64,000 nucleotides of DNA from an uncultured Eubacteriales bacterium (GTDB lineage: Bacteria; Bacillota; Clostridia; Oscillospirales; CAG-272). The notes beneath the pieces were generated by a model. The model saw only the letters and a list, made by a program, of their open reading frames with translations, was not told where the DNA came from and searched no databases. The translations under genes were made by a program, and so were the position numbers. The DNA lies in assembly GCA_905205065.1 (NCBI GenBank), contig CAJLCI010000009.1:14465-78464 (forward strand), given 5' to 3'. Shown one piece after another: positions 45,496 to 55,999 of the stretch (position 1 is the stretch's first letter; the number at the start of each line of letters is the position of its first letter).

Positions 45496-46770
45496 ATGAA
45501 AATTCTTGTTGTCGGAGGCGGCGGAAGAGAACACGCCATTATAAAAAAAATAAAAGATAATAAAAAAGTCTCCCAAATTTTCGCTCTTCCGGGTAATGGG
45601 GGAATAGCAAATGACGCGGTTTGTATTGATATTGGCGCAAAAGAAATTGACAAAATTGTTGATTTTGCAGTTAAAGAAAAAATAGATTACGCAATAGTTG
45701 CGCCCGACGATCCGCTTGTTCTGGGGTGCGTGGATGCTCTCGAGTCAAAAGGAATTCCATGCTTTGGTCCGGACTCCAAAGCCGCCGTAATAGAAGGAAG
45801 CAAAGTTTTTTCTAAAAATCTAATGAAAAAGTACGGTATTCCGACCGCCGAATACGAAGTGTTTGATGATTGCGGAAAGGCAATCGAATATCTCGAAACC
45901 GCATCTGTCCCGGTCGTTATTAAAGCAGACGGTCTTGCTCTTGGAAAGGGTGTCATAATTGCCGAAACAAAGGAAGCTGCAAAGACAGCCGTTATGGATA
46001 TTATGCAGGCTAAAAAATTCGGCAGCAGCGGCAACCGGATTGTTATTGAAGAATATCTCACCGGCCCCGAAATCTCGGTATTATCCTTTACCGACGGAAA
46101 AACAGTAAAACCAATGATTTCGTCAATGGATCATAAGCGTATCGGAGAAAATGATACAGGACTTAATACAGGAGGCATGGGAACAGTCGCGCCAAACCCT
46201 TACTATACCAAAGAAATTGCTGCGGAATGCATGGAGAAAATATTTCTTCCGACCATAGCCGCTATGAATGCAGAGGGAAGAACCTTTAAAGGATGTCTTT
46301 ACTTTGGCTTAATGCTAACAAAAAAGGGGCCCATGGTCATTGAATACAACTGTCGTTTCGGAGATCCGGAAGCCCAGGTTGTCCTTCCTCTTCTTGAAAG
46401 CGATCTTCTTACTGTCATGCAGGCTGTTACGGAGGAAAGACTTGCTGAAACCGAAGTTAAATTCAGTGAAAAAAATGCGTGCTGTGTCATAATAGCGTCC
46501 GACGGGTATCCTCAAAATTACAAAAAGGGTTTTGAAATTTTCATTCCGGCGGACTTATCTGACAATGTATACGTTGCAGGCGCAATAAGAAAAGACGAAA
46601 AACTTTTAACAAGCGGCGGACGTGTACTCGGCGCTACTGCGGTCATGCCTACCCTTTCGGGCGCGATTGAGGAAGCTTATCATATGGTAGACAGAATCAA
46701 ATTCGAAGGTGCATATTGCCGCAGAGATATCGGAAAAAAAGCTTTAAAGGCTGTGGAGGAAACACGCTGA
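45496..46770 (+). CDS. purD: Phosphoribosylamine-glycine ligase
   Basis: This ATP-grasp enzyme joins glycine to phosphoribosylamine to give GAR. The 424-aa product has KILVVGGGGREHAI at the N-terminus, DYAIVAPDDPLVLG, ATP-grasp segments PVVIKADGLALGKGVIIAE and GCLYFGLMLTKKGPMVIEYNCRFGDPEAQVV. The expected conserved proline in PE.PL is replaced (PDDPLV), a mild change. Its stop TGA overlaps the purL ATG, so the two are translationally coupled. Confidence 0.97.
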   Translation: MKILVVGGGGREHAIIKKIKDNKKVSQIFALPGNGGIANDAVCIDIGAKEIDKIVDFAVKEKIDYAIVAPDDPLVLGCVDALESKGIPCFGPDSKAAVIEGSKVFSKNLMKKYGIPTAEYEVFDDCGKAIEYLETASVPVVIKADGLALGKGVIIAETKEAAKTAVMDIMQAKKFGSSGNRIVIEEYLTGPEISVLSFTDGKTVKPMISSMDHKRIGENDTGLNTGGMGTVAPNPYYTKEIAAECMEKIFLPTIAAMNAEGRTFKGCLYFGLMLTKKGPMVIEYNCRFGDPEAQVVLPLLESDLLTVMQAVTEERLAETEVKFSEKNACCVIIASDGYPQNYKKGFEIFIPADLSDNVYVAGAIRKDEKLLTSGGRVLGATAVMPTLSGAIEEAYHMVDRIKFEGAYCRRDIGKKALKAVEETR

Positions 46771-49700
46771 TGGTTTACAGAGTATTTGTAGAAAAGAAAA
46801 AAGAACTTGCATATGAAGCGTCAGCTCTATGCTCTGATATTCGCAATTTACTCGGTATAGAGTCCTTAACCGATGTCAGAATTATCAATCGCTATGACGC
46901 TGAAAATATATCAGAGGAACTTTTCAATTATGCAAAAAAGACAGTTTTTTCAGAGCCGCAGCTTGACATAGTATCTGAAAACCTGGATACGAGCGGAGCC
47001 ACAACATTTGCAGTAGAATATCTTCCGGGACAATTTGATCAGCGGGCTGATTCAGCGTCACAGTGTATCCAAATTATTTCAAAGGGCGACAGACCGCTTA
47101 TCCGCACCGCTAAGATTTATGTTCTTTACGGAGATATAACAGAAAAACAGCTTGCAGATATAAAAAAATACGTAATCAACCCGGTAGAGTCGAGAGAAGC
47201 CGTTTTTGAAAAACCGGAGACACTCCGTATAAAATACGATATTCCTACAGAAGTTAAAACACTCGACGGTTTTATTTCTCTTGATCGCGGTGGTCTTGAA
47301 TCGTTTGTCAGTGAATACGGTCTTGCGATGGATACCGACGATATAGCATTTTGCCAGGATTATTTTAAATCAGAAAACCGTGATCCTACAGTTACAGAAA
47401 TCAGAATGATTGACACATACTGGTCAGATCATTGCCGTCATACAACATTTTTAACCGTAATAGACAGCGTTAAATTTGAAGACGAACTTCTTCAGAGTGC
47501 ATACAATGAATACATAGCTGTACGCCGTGAGCTTGGAAGAACAAAGCCAATCTGTCTTATGGATATAGCCACAATAGCGGTCAGATATCTTAAGGCTCAC
47601 GGCAAGCTTGATAAACTGGATGAATCGGAAGAAATTAACGCGTGTACAGTCAAAGTTGATATTCAGCTTGATGGAAAAACAGAGCCGTGGCTGCTTTTAT
47701 TTAAAAATGAAACGCATAATCACCCGACAGAAATTGAACCTTTCGGAGGAGCTGCAACATGCATCGGAGGCGCGATCCGTGATCCTCTCTCCGGCAGGGC
47801 ATATGTTTACGGAGCAATGCGTGTGACCGGAGCGGCCGATCCATTGAAGCCTGTCTCTGAAACTATGAAGGGAAAGCTTCCGCAGAGAAAAATTGTAACT
47901 ACCGCCGCCGCGGGATATTCATCATACGGAAATCAGATCGGTCTCGCTACAGGTATAGTAGATGAAATTTATCATCCCGGATACGCCGCGAAAAGAATGG
48001 AGATCGGCGCTGTTATCGCCGCGGCTCCGGCTGAAAATATCCGCCGCGAGCGTCCGGCTCCGGGAGATGTGGTAATTCTCCTCGGAGGAAGCACCGGTCG
48101 CGACGGATGTGGCGGAGCTACAGGATCGTCAAAATCTCACAATGTCCAATCGCTTGAAACCTGCGGTGCAGAAGTACAAAAAGGCAACGCGCCGGAAGAA
48201 AGAAAGCTTCAAAGATTTTTCAGAAACCGTGATGTCTGCCGAATGATAAAACGCTGCAATGATTTTGGCGCGGGCGGCGTATCGGTCGCAATAGGAGAGC
48301 TTGCAGACGGTCTTGATATTGATCTTAACGCTGTGCCTAAGAAATACGACGGTCTTGACGGAACCGAGCTCGCTATCAGCGAATCTCAGGAACGTATGGC
48401 GGTAGTTATAGAGCCGGATAATGTAGACGCTTTTCTGAAGCTGGCGGAAACGGAAAACCTGCAGGCCTGCCCGGTGGCCAGAGTTAAAGCAGAAGCTCGC
48501 CTTACAATGACTTGGAACGACAAAAAAATTGTCGATGTAAGCCGTGAATTCCTAAATTCAAACGGAGCGGAAAAACATATTGACATTGCCGCTGCATCGG
48601 CCTCAATTTCAGAAAAGATAATTGACGGCGGATTTAACGAAAATTATAAGAAACTTGCATCTGACCTCAATATCTGCTCTAAGAAAGGACTTTCCGAACG
48701 ATTCGATTCTACAATCGGAGCAGGAACTGTTCTGATGCCTTTCGGAGGAAAAAATCAGCTTACGCCGATACAGGCAATGGTTCAGAAAATTTCCTCAGAA
48801 AAGAAACACACGGACGACTGTTCATTAATGTCATTCGGATATAACCCCTTTATAACAGAACAAAGTCCGTATCACGGTGCATATCTTGCAGTCATAGAGT
48901 CTGTGTGCAAGCTGATAGCTTCCGGAGCGTCATTTAAAGACGTATATCTTACTTTTCAGGAGTATTTTGAACGTCCCGGAAAGAATCCCACAAGATGGGG
49001 AAAACCGTTTGCTGCGCTTCTCGGAGCTTTTAGGGCACAAATGGAGCTTGAAATAGGCTCTATAGGAGGAAAAGATTCCATGAGCGGTTCCTTTGAATCG
49101 CTTGATGTACCCCCCACTCTTGTATCTTTTGCGGTAACAACAGAAAAAGTACATAATATAATTTCCCCCGAGTTTAAAAGAGCCGGAAACCGTGTCGTCA
49201 TTATAGAGCCTGAATATGATGAAAACAATCTCCCGAAAACAAAATCACTGCTCGGAGTTTTTGAAAAAGTAACTGCTCTTATTCGCTCAGGTGAGGCTGT
49301 TTCATGCTATACTCCGGGAATAGGCGGAATCGGAGAAGCGGTAATGAAAATGGCATTCGGAAACGGATTCGGATTTCATTTTTCAGATAATATTTCAGTG
49401 CAGGACATTTTCGGTTACAGATATGCTTCTTTCATTCTTGAGGTTAAAGACAAATGCGATGAAAAAATACTCGGCACTGTTGAGGACGACGGTTTGATCT
49501 GCTTAGGTACTGAAAAAATACCGCTTTCCGAGCTTCTTTTTGATTATGAAAATAAACTTGAGGAAGTATTCAGCTGCAATATAGAAAGTAATAAAGAGAA
49601 AATAAAAAATTTCTCATATAAATCCGTAAAAAGATATTCACCCGCAGTTAAGTCTGCAAAGCCTAAAATCCTGATTCCCGCATTTCCAGGAACAAATTGC

Positions 49701-50456
49701 GAATATGACAGCGCTAAAGCAGTTGCAGACGCCGGAGCAGATCCCGAAATTGTAGTAATCAATAATCTCAGCGCGAACGGAATTTCTGCAAGCGTTGAAA
49801 AATTTGCCGATAAGATTAAAACAGCGCAGATGATTTTTATACCGGGCGGATTTTCCGGCGGAGACGAACCCGACGGCAGCGGAAAATTTATAACAGCTTT
49901 CTTCCGCAATGCTGAAATAAAAGAAGGCGTTACAGATTTACTGGAAAACCGAGACGGTCTGATCTGCGGTATCTGTAACGGCTTTCAGGCTCTTATCAAG
50001 CTGGGACTTGTTCCTTACGGGAAAATTATAGATACAGATGAGAACTGCCCGACGCTGACATACAATACAATTGCAAGACATCAGTCCAAGATTGTCCGCA
50101 CAAGAATCGCATCCAATAAATCTCCGTGGCTGTCCATGACGAATGTCGGAGATATATACAGCGTTCCGATTTCACACGGCGAGGGACGTTTTATCGCAGA
50201 TGAAGATCTGATTTTAAAGCTTGCGGAAAACGGTCAGATTGCAACGCAGTATGTTGATTTTGACGATAATGCTACATCTGATATCCGCTTTAATCCAAAC
50301 GGATCAATGTACGCAATCGAAGGTATCACCTCTCCGGATGGAAGAGTTTTCGGAAAAATGGGACATAGTGAAAGAATCGGCAGCGGTTTATATAAAAATG
50401 TGCCGGGAAATTACAATATTCATATGTTTGAGGCAGCAGTACGTTATTTCAGATAA
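46770..50456 (+). CDS. purL: Phosphoribosylformylglycinamidine synthase, single-chain
   Basis: This enzyme converts FGAR to FGAM using ATP and glutamine. The 1228-aa product contains the synthase halves (TYWSDHCRHTTFLTVID, LLFKNETHNHPTEIEPFGGA, RDGCGGATGSSKSHN, SIGGKDSMSGSFE) and a C-terminal glutaminase domain (ILIPAFPGTNCEYDSAKA, IFIPGGFSGGDEPDGSGK, nucleophile Cys in LICGICNGFQALIK, ISHGEGRF). It belongs to the long single-chain group found in Clostridia rather than the split PurL/PurQ/PurS. The start ATG overlaps the purD stop (TGATG). The longer frame upstream lies within purD. Confidence 0.96.
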   Translation: MVYRVFVEKKKELAYEASALCSDIRNLLGIESLTDVRIINRYDAENISEELFNYAKKTVFSEPQLDIVSENLDTSGATTFAVEYLPGQFDQRADSASQCIQIISKGDRPLIRTAKIYVLYGDITEKQLADIKKYVINPVESREAVFEKPETLRIKYDIPTEVKTLDGFISLDRGGLESFVSEYGLAMDTDDIAFCQDYFKSENRDPTVTEIRMIDTYWSDHCRHTTFLTVIDSVKFEDELLQSAYNEYIAVRRELGRTKPICLMDIATIAVRYLKAHGKLDKLDESEEINACTVKVDIQLDGKTEPWLLLFKNETHNHPTEIEPFGGAATCIGGAIRDPLSGRAYVYGAMRVTGAADPLKPVSETMKGKLPQRKIVTTAAAGYSSYGNQIGLATGIVDEIYHPGYAAKRMEIGAVIAAAPAENIRRERPAPGDVVILLGGSTGRDGCGGATGSSKSHNVQSLETCGAEVQKGNAPEERKLQRFFRNRDVCRMIKRCNDFGAGGVSVAIGELADGLDIDLNAVPKKYDGLDGTELAISESQERMAVVIEPDNVDAFLKLAETENLQACPVARVKAEARLTMTWNDKKIVDVSREFLNSNGAEKHIDIAAASASISEKIIDGGFNENYKKLASDLNICSKKGLSERFDSTIGAGTVLMPFGGKNQLTPIQAMVQKISSEKKHTDDCSLMSFGYNPFITEQSPYHGAYLAVIESVCKLIASGASFKDVYLTFQEYFERPGKNPTRWGKPFAALLGAFRAQMELEIGSIGGKDSMSGSFESLDVPPTLVSFAVTTEKVHNIISPEFKRAGNRVVIIEPEYDENNLPKTKSLLGVFEKVTALIRSGEAVSCYTPGIGGIGEAVMKMAFGNGFGFHFSDNISVQDIFGYRYASFILEVKDKCDEKILGTVEDDGLICLGTEKIPLSELLFDYENKLEEVFSCNIESNKEKIKNFSYKSVKRYSPAVKSAKPKILIPAFPGTNCEYDSAKAVADAGADPEIVVINNLSANGISASVEKFADKIKTAQMIFIPGGFSGGDEPDGSGKFITAFFRNAEIKEGVTDLLENRDGLICGICNGFQALIKLGLVPYGKIIDTDENCPTLTYNTIARHQSKIVRTRIASNKSPWLSMTNVGDIYSVPISHGEGRFIADEDLILKLAENGQIATQYVDFDDNATSDIRFNPNGSMYAIEGITSPDGRVFGKMGHSERIGSGLYKNVPGNYNIHMFEAAVRYFR

Positions 50457-50565
50457 ATGATTTATTTCATTTGATCACACACTATAGTACATAAGCAATA
50501 AACCGGACCGGCGGTTAAAGCTTTCACGATTTTTAAAAGCCGTTTATACGGCGCGAGGTATTATA

Positions 50566-52242
50566 ATGTCATATAAAACCGATATAGAAATTGCACAGGA
50601 ATGCAAATTAAAACCCATAGATGAAATTGCTGAGAATGCACATATCCCGAAAGAATATATTGAACAGTATGGTAGATATAAAGCAAAAATTGATCCGTCC
50701 CTTATAAATAAAACCGAACGTAAAAACGGAAAACTGATTCTTGTAACTGCAATTACTCCCACTCCGGCAGGAGAAGGAAAAACTACTACAACAATAGGAT
50801 TAGCCGATGGTCTCTCACGAATCGGAAAAAACGTCGCTGTTGCGCTGCGTGAGCCATCGCTCGGCCCGGTTTTCGGCGTAAAGGGAGGTGCTGCCGGCGG
50901 AGGATATGCACAGATCGTACCTATGGAAGATATTAATCTTCACTTTACAGGTGATTTTCATGCAATCGGCGCTGCGAATAATTTGCTTGCTGCTATGATA
51001 GATAATCATATTCAACAGGGAAATGAGCTAAATATCGATGTACGAAAAATAACCTGGAAACGCTGCGTGGATATTAACGACCGGCAGCTTCGGTTTATTG
51101 TAGACGGTTTGGGCGGTAAATTTAACGGCGTACCGCGTGAAGACGGTTTTGACATCACGGTTGCAAGCGAAATAATGGCGGTGTTTTGTCTCTCAGACTC
51201 AATCAAAGATTTAAAAAACAGGCTTTCCAAAATTATCGTAGGCTATACATATGACGACAAGCCGGTAACCGCCGGAGATCTCAAGGCCGTGGGAGCTATG
51301 ACTGCACTGCTTAAGGATGCACTTAAACCAAATCTCGTTCAGACTCTTGAGGGAACGCCGGCTTTTGTTCATGGAGGACCTTTTGCAAACATAGCTCACG
51401 GCTGCAATTCTGTCATAGCTACAAAGCTTGCTCTCAAAACAGGTGATTATACAGTGACAGAGGCTGGGTTCGGAGCAGATCTCGGAGCGGAAAAATTTCT
51501 TGATATAAAATGTCGTCTTGCAGAACTTAAACCTGACGCCGTTGTCATTGTCGCGACTGTCAGGGCTTTAAAAATGCACGGCGGACTTTCAAAAAACGAA
51601 CTTTCATCTGAAGATATAACCGCCCTTGAAAAGGGAATACCAAATCTTCTCAGACATGTTTCCAATATTAAAAAAATATATAAGCTCCCCTGTGTCGTGG
51701 CAGTAAACCGCTTTCCGACAGATACCGATCGGGAAATCAACTTTATTATTGAAAAATGCCGCGAGCTTGGTGTAAATGCAGTGCTTTCAACCGTCTGGTC
51801 AGAGGGAGGAAAAGGCGGAGAACAGCTTGCACGCGAGGTCGTAACACTATGCGGTGAAGGAAACCCGGATTTTTCCTTCGCATATGACCTTGACACTTCT
51901 ATCGAAGAAAAAATTGAAGCTGTTGTAAAAAGGATTTACGGAGGGGACGGTATTATTATTACTCCTGCGGCAAAAAAACAGATAAATCAGTTAACTGCTC
52001 TCGGTTTTGACAAACTTCCGGTTTGTATCGCAAAAACACAGTACAGCTTTTCTGATGACCCTGCAAAACTCGGCGCGCCGACTGACTTTAAAATATCCGT
52101 AAAAGCTGTTAAAGTATCTGCCGGTGCAGGGTTTATCGTGGTTCTCACAGGAGATATTCTTACAATGCCGGGACTCCCCAAATCTCCGGCTGCGGAGATG
52201 ATAGACGTTGATGACGACGGCAGGATTACCGGTCTTTTTTAA
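50566..52242 (+). CDS. fhs: Formate-tetrahydrofolate ligase
   Basis: This ATP enzyme makes 10-formyl-tetrahydrofolate from formate, the donor used by PurN and PurV. The 558-aa product begins [20 protein letters not shown], with the nucleotide loop [68 protein letters not shown] and [15 protein letters not shown]. Its place at the end of a ZTP-controlled purine cluster makes sense because ZTP reports a lack of this cofactor. A ribosome site is weak (GGCGCGAGG). Confidence 0.97.
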   Translation: MSYKTDIEIAQECKLKPIDEIAENAHIPKEYIEQYGRYKAKIDPSLINKTERKNGKLILVTAITPTPAGEGKTTTTIGLADGLSRIGKNVAVALREPSLGPVFGVKGGAAGGGYAQIVPMEDINLHFTGDFHAIGAANNLLAAMIDNHIQQGNELNIDVRKITWKRCVDINDRQLRFIVDGLGGKFNGVPREDGFDITVASEIMAVFCLSDSIKDLKNRLSKIIVGYTYDDKPVTAGDLKAVGAMTALLKDALKPNLVQTLEGTPAFVHGGPFANIAHGCNSVIATKLALKTGDYTVTEAGFGADLGAEKFLDIKCRLAELKPDAVVIVATVRALKMHGGLSKNELSSEDITALEKGIPNLLRHVSNIKKIYKLPCVVAVNRFPTDTDREINFIIEKCRELGVNAVLSTVWSEGGKGGEQLAREVVTLCGEGNPDFSFAYDLDTSIEEKIEAVVKRIYGGDGIIITPAAKKQINQLTALGFDKLPVCIAKTQYSFSDDPAKLGAPTDFKISVKAVKVSAGAGFIVVLTGDILTMPGLPKSPAAEMIDVDDDGRITGLF

Positions 52243-52332
52243 TGTTTTAATGGCCTCAACGCCTTTAACAGCCCAAAATTAAAATCAATTATTGAATATA
52301 TCCGCACCGAATTTTATTTTGTTATTTCTATA

Positions 52333-52435
52333 ATATAAAACGCATCGGTTATAAGTTTTTGTCCTTAAGACGACAGATAACACAATGTTTCTGCCGACAT
52401 TGTAAGAACAATTGCTTTTTCCGATGTGTTTTATA
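52333..52435. other. Long imperfect palindrome between fhs and aspartate kinase
   Basis: Outer arms (TATAAAACGCATCGG, 52333-52347, and CCGATGTGTTTTATA, 52421-52435) pair over 15 bp with one G-T wobble. Inside lies a second hairpin (ACAATG...CATTGT near 52,382-52,402). The gene pair is convergent, so the structure might stop transcription, but there is no simple T-run. It could also be a small non-autonomous mobile element. A lone 16-nt-like unit (AACGCCTTTAACAGCC) lies upstream, near 52,258. Confidence 0.4.
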
Positions 52436-52453
52436 TTTATATCTGAATCTGAT

Positions 52454-53779
52454 TCACTTATGTCTGAATTCGTTGTATATTGCTTTAATTGCCGCTTCAA
52501 GGTCATTTTCTTTAACGCCAAGAATAATATTAAGCTCGCTTGAGCCCTGATCAATCATAACAATATTTATATCGGCTTTTGCAATAGCTCCGATTGTACG
52601 AGCCGCAGTACCTTTTGTACTTCTCATTCCGCGTCCTACAACGGCAATGAGAGCTATTTCATCCTCTATAAAAACGCTATCCGGGTTCACAGCGTCACAG
52701 AGACTGCGAAGTATGCTGTCGTGCTTTCCTTCGATCGATTTTTCAGACAAAATAATACTGAGAGTATCAATTCCAGACGGGAGATGTTCAAATGAAATAT
52801 CCTCACGTTCCAGAGCTGCAAGTACCTTTCGGGCAAATCCAACCTCGGAATTCATCATATCTTTTTCGATTGTGATCGAACAAAATCCCTTTTTACCTGC
52901 TATTCCTGTTATAATATTATCACGCTCGGAATCACTGCATGAAGCAACAATCATGGTTCCGCTATCCTGAGGACTGTTTGTATTTCTTATATTAATCGGA
53001 ATTCCCATCAGTCTTACCGGGAAAATCGCATCCTCATGAAGCACCGTAGCGCCCATATATGAGAGCTCGCGCAATTCATTATATGTGATTACATCAATTA
53101 CATCCGGATTGTCAACTATTCTTGGGTCTGCCATCAAAACACCGGAAACGTCCGTCCAGTTTTCATAAATTACAGAATTTGTTGAGCGTGCAACAATAGC
53201 TCCGGTTATATCAGAACCGCCTCTTGAAAATGTCCGTATAGTGTCATTAGGCATTGAGCCGTAAAAACCCGGAATTACCGCGTGTGACACATGCTTAAGT
53301 CTTTCCCCAGTCGCCAAATAGGTTTTTTCACTGTCGAGCTGGCCGTTCTCGTTAAAGAAAATGATTTCCTTCGCATCAATAAATTCGAAATCAAGATATT
53401 TTGCAAGAATTTTCGCATTGAGATATTCACCACGGCTTGCTGTATAATCACGTCCTGCATTATGAATTACAGACATTTTAATTTTCTCAAATTCATCATC
53501 AAGTGCAAAATTCACGCCAAGCCCGGACACTATGGCACGGTATCTCTCCTCAAGCTGAGCAAATATTCTATCTATATTTTCTCCCTTTGACGCAAGCTCA
53601 TAACATTCATATAATTTATCGGTTATTTTAAAATCGTCCGAATTACGTTTCCCCGGCGCGGAAGCGACAACATATCTTCTGTCTGAATCTGCCTTAATTA
53701 TTTCTGTTACTTTTTTGAATTGTTCTGCGCTGGCAAGCGAGCTTCCTCCGAATTTAACCGTTTTAATATTCTTGTGCAT
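52454..53779 (-). CDS. Aspartate kinase
   Basis: This enzyme phosphorylates aspartate, the first step towards lysine, threonine and methionine. The 441-aa product has KTVKFGGSSLASAEQFKK, the substrate segment VIPGFYGSMPNDTIRTFSRGGSDITGAIVA, and two C-terminal ACT domains (GFCSITIEKDMMNSEVGFARK and ALIAVVGRGMRSTKGTAART) that would bind an amino-acid effector. A longer frame starts 11 codons upstream; the chosen ATG has a GAGGGG site 9 nt ahead. No lysine riboswitch is visible upstream, so which pathway it serves is unclear. Confidence 0.94.
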   Translation of the reverse strand: MHKNIKTVKFGGSSLASAEQFKKVTEIIKADSDRRYVVASAPGKRNSDDFKITDKLYECYELASKGENIDRIFAQLEERYRAIVSGLGVNFALDDEFEKIKMSVIHNAGRDYTASRGEYLNAKILAKYLDFEFIDAKEIIFFNENGQLDSEKTYLATGERLKHVSHAVIPGFYGSMPNDTIRTFSRGGSDITGAIVARSTNSVIYENWTDVSGVLMADPRIVDNPDVIDVITYNELRELSYMGATVLHEDAIFPVRLMGIPINIRNTNSPQDSGTMIVASCSDSERDNIITGIAGKKGFCSITIEKDMMNSEVGFARKVLAALEREDISFEHLPSGIDTLSIILSEKSIEGKHDSILRSLCDAVNPDSVFIEDEIALIAVVGRGMRSTKGTAARTIGAIAKADINIVMIDQGSSELNIILGVKENDLEAAIKAIYNEFRHK

Positions 53780-53925
53780 TAGGAAAAATCCCCTCTTTTT
53801 AGTATAATACATATCTTGTCAAAATTTGACCTTCCATAATATTATATTCAAATTTTACCGTTCTGTCAATGCTAAAAGCGTATGAAAACATGACGCATAT
53901 ATTATGATTGATTATGTAAATAATC

Positions 53926-53954
53926 TTGACTAAAAACTAAAAATATGATATACT
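53926..53954 (+). promoter_or_regulatory. Promoter of typA
   Basis: TTGACT (53926-53931) and TATACT (53949-53954) with 17-nt spacing lie about 65 nt before the gene. Confidence 0.7.
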
Positions 53955-54020
53955 AATCTGTATGTTTTTAGATTATGGATTAAAAAATATTAATATCAGA
54001 CGTAAAAAGAGGGATTTAAA

Positions 54021-55859
54021 TTGCGCAGAGATGATTTAAGGAATATCGCAATAATAGCACACGTTGACCACGGTAAAACAACACTTGTAGATGAAATGCT
54101 TAAGCAGGGAGGTATCTACCGTGAAAATCAGACCACCGCAGAACGGGTAATGGATTCAAACGATCTGGAACGTGAACGCGGAATTACTATCCTTGCTAAA
54201 AATACCGCCGTTCACTATAACGATGTAAAAATAAATATAGTTGATACTCCCGGACATGCAGATTTTGGCGGCGAGGTTGAACGTATTCTCAAAATGGTAA
54301 ACGGGGTTCTGCTTCTTGTCGATGCCGCGGAAGGGCCGATGCCTCAAACGCGTTTTGTGCTTCAAAAAGCACTTGAGCTTAATCACCGCGTAATAGTTGT
54401 AATAAACAAGATAGATAAACCGGACGCAAGGCTTGATGAGGTTGTTGACGAAGTGCTTGAGCTCCTTATGGACCTCAACGCTACAGATGATCAGCTTGAC
54501 TCTCCGATGCTGTTTTGCTCGGGACGTGATGGTACAGCGTCTCTTTCTCCGCTTGAAAAGGGAACCGATCTCAAACCGCTTTTCGATACTATTCTTGATT
54601 ATATTCCGGCTCCTGAGGGAGATGAAAACGATTCTCTGCAGCTTCTTGTTTCGTCTATTGATTATAATGAATATGTCGGCAGAATCGGAATCGGACGTAT
54701 TGAACGCGGTCAAATAAAGCAAAATCAGGATGCTATGATCTGCAACTATCATTCCTCCGACGCGCCAAAGAGAACAAAAATTGTTTCAATTTATCAAATA
54801 GACGGACTTCAGAGAATTCCGGTAACAGAAGCAAAAATCGGAGATATTGTATGCTTTTCCGGAGCCGAGAATATTACTATCGGTGATACTGTTACCTCTG
54901 TTGATAAACCGGAACCGCTTGAATTTGTAAAAGTCAGCGAGCCTACAATGGAGATGACTTTTTCCGTCAATGACAGTCCGTTCGCAGGCCGTGAAGGAAA
55001 ATATGTAACATCCAGACAGCTTCGCGAAAGATTGTATAAAGAACTTTTAAAAGATGTTTCTCTGCGTGTTAAGGATGGTGAGACAACAGACTCGTTTAAC
55101 GTTTCCGGACGCGGTGAAATGCATTTATCAATTCTTATAGAAACAATGCGCCGAGAGGGATATGAGCTTTGCTGTTCTACTCCGCGGGTATTGTATAAAG
55201 AAATAGACGGCATAAAAAATGAACCGATGGAGCTTGTCTTTATTGATGTTCCGTCCGATTATGTAGGCAGTGTAGTTGAAGAACTCGGAAGACGCAAAGG
55301 TGAGCTTATTAAAATGGAGCCGAATTTGACAGGAACACGAATGTCTATTGAATACTCTATTCCGGCACGCTGTCTGTTTGGCTACAGAAGTATGTTTATG
55401 ACTGCAACACGCGGTGAAGGTATAATTAACTCTGTGTTTGACGGTTATCAGCCATATAAAGGCGATATTACACTTCGCTGGACAGGATCCCTTGTCGCTT
55501 CAGAAGACGGAGAAACAACATCCTATGGCCTGTATAATACACAGGAACGCGGAAATATGTTCATCGGACCTGCAACTCCTGTCTACGAGGGAATGATTGT
55601 CGGTGAAAGTCCGAAAACCGGAGACATCGCTGTAAATCCATGTAAAAAGAAGCATCTTACCGCTGTACGTTCGTCAGGAGCAGATGAAGCCCTCACGCTT
55701 GTCACACCGGTTGTATTCAGCCTTGAAGAGGCAATTGAATTTATCTCGGATGATGAACTCATCGAAGTAACACCGAAAAGTATACGTTTACGTAAGAGAA
55801 TTCTAAATACCGAGCTTCGTCTTAAAGCTCAAAGCAAAAAGAACAAACAGCAAAAATAA
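54021..55859 (+). CDS. typA: Ribosome-associated GTPase TypA/BipA
   Basis: TypA is an EF-G-like GTPase that helps ribosome assembly and growth under stress. The 612-aa product has all GTPase motifs: [15 protein letters not shown] (G1), RERGITI (G2), [12 protein letters not shown] (G3), NKIDKPDAR (G4) and CSGRDG (G5). The C-terminal domain includes [19 protein letters not shown] and [17 protein letters not shown]. The start is TTG after an AGAGGGA site. The 9-bp target copy of a transposon-like unit begins 4 nt after its stop. Confidence 0.96.
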   Translation: MRRDDLRNIAIIAHVDHGKTTLVDEMLKQGGIYRENQTTAERVMDSNDLERERGITILAKNTAVHYNDVKINIVDTPGHADFGGEVERILKMVNGVLLLVDAAEGPMPQTRFVLQKALELNHRVIVVINKIDKPDARLDEVVDEVLELLMDLNATDDQLDSPMLFCSGRDGTASLSPLEKGTDLKPLFDTILDYIPAPEGDENDSLQLLVSSIDYNEYVGRIGIGRIERGQIKQNQDAMICNYHSSDAPKRTKIVSIYQIDGLQRIPVTEAKIGDIVCFSGAENITIGDTVTSVDKPEPLEFVKVSEPTMEMTFSVNDSPFAGREGKYVTSRQLRERLYKELLKDVSLRVKDGETTDSFNVSGRGEMHLSILIETMRREGYELCCSTPRVLYKEIDGIKNEPMELVFIDVPSDYVGSVVEELGRRKGELIKMEPNLTGTRMSIEYSIPARCLFGYRSMFMTATRGEGIINSVFDGYQPYKGDITLRWTGSLVASEDGETTSYGLYNTQERGNMFIGPATPVYEGMIVGESPKTGDIAVNPCKKKHLTAVRSSGADEALTLVTPVVFSLEEAIEFISDDELIEVTPKSIRLRKRILNTELRLKAQSKKNKQQK

Positions 55860-55921
55860 AGAGTGAATACTCAATGTCATTTAGATAACCCTACACAAGT
55901 TTAGATAAGCCAAAAATATGA

Positions 55922-55961
55922 AAGGCATCTTGATTTTCCTTCAACCGAGATGCCTTTTTTG
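55922..55961 (+). terminator. Terminator inside the left end of the mobile unit
   Basis: The stem AAAGGCATCT/AGATGCCTTT followed by TTTT lies just inside the left inverted repeat. It would stop transcription arriving from typA as well as, in part, from the XRE gene on the other strand. Confidence 0.75.
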
Positions 55962-55999
55962 TGTTCTGAATTATACAGACAGCGCTTGAACATGATTTA

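Noticed and set aside
53780..54020. Lysine riboswitch before the aspartate kinase
   Set aside because: The gap is short and shared with the divergent typA promoter; no lysine-riboswitch core is seen.
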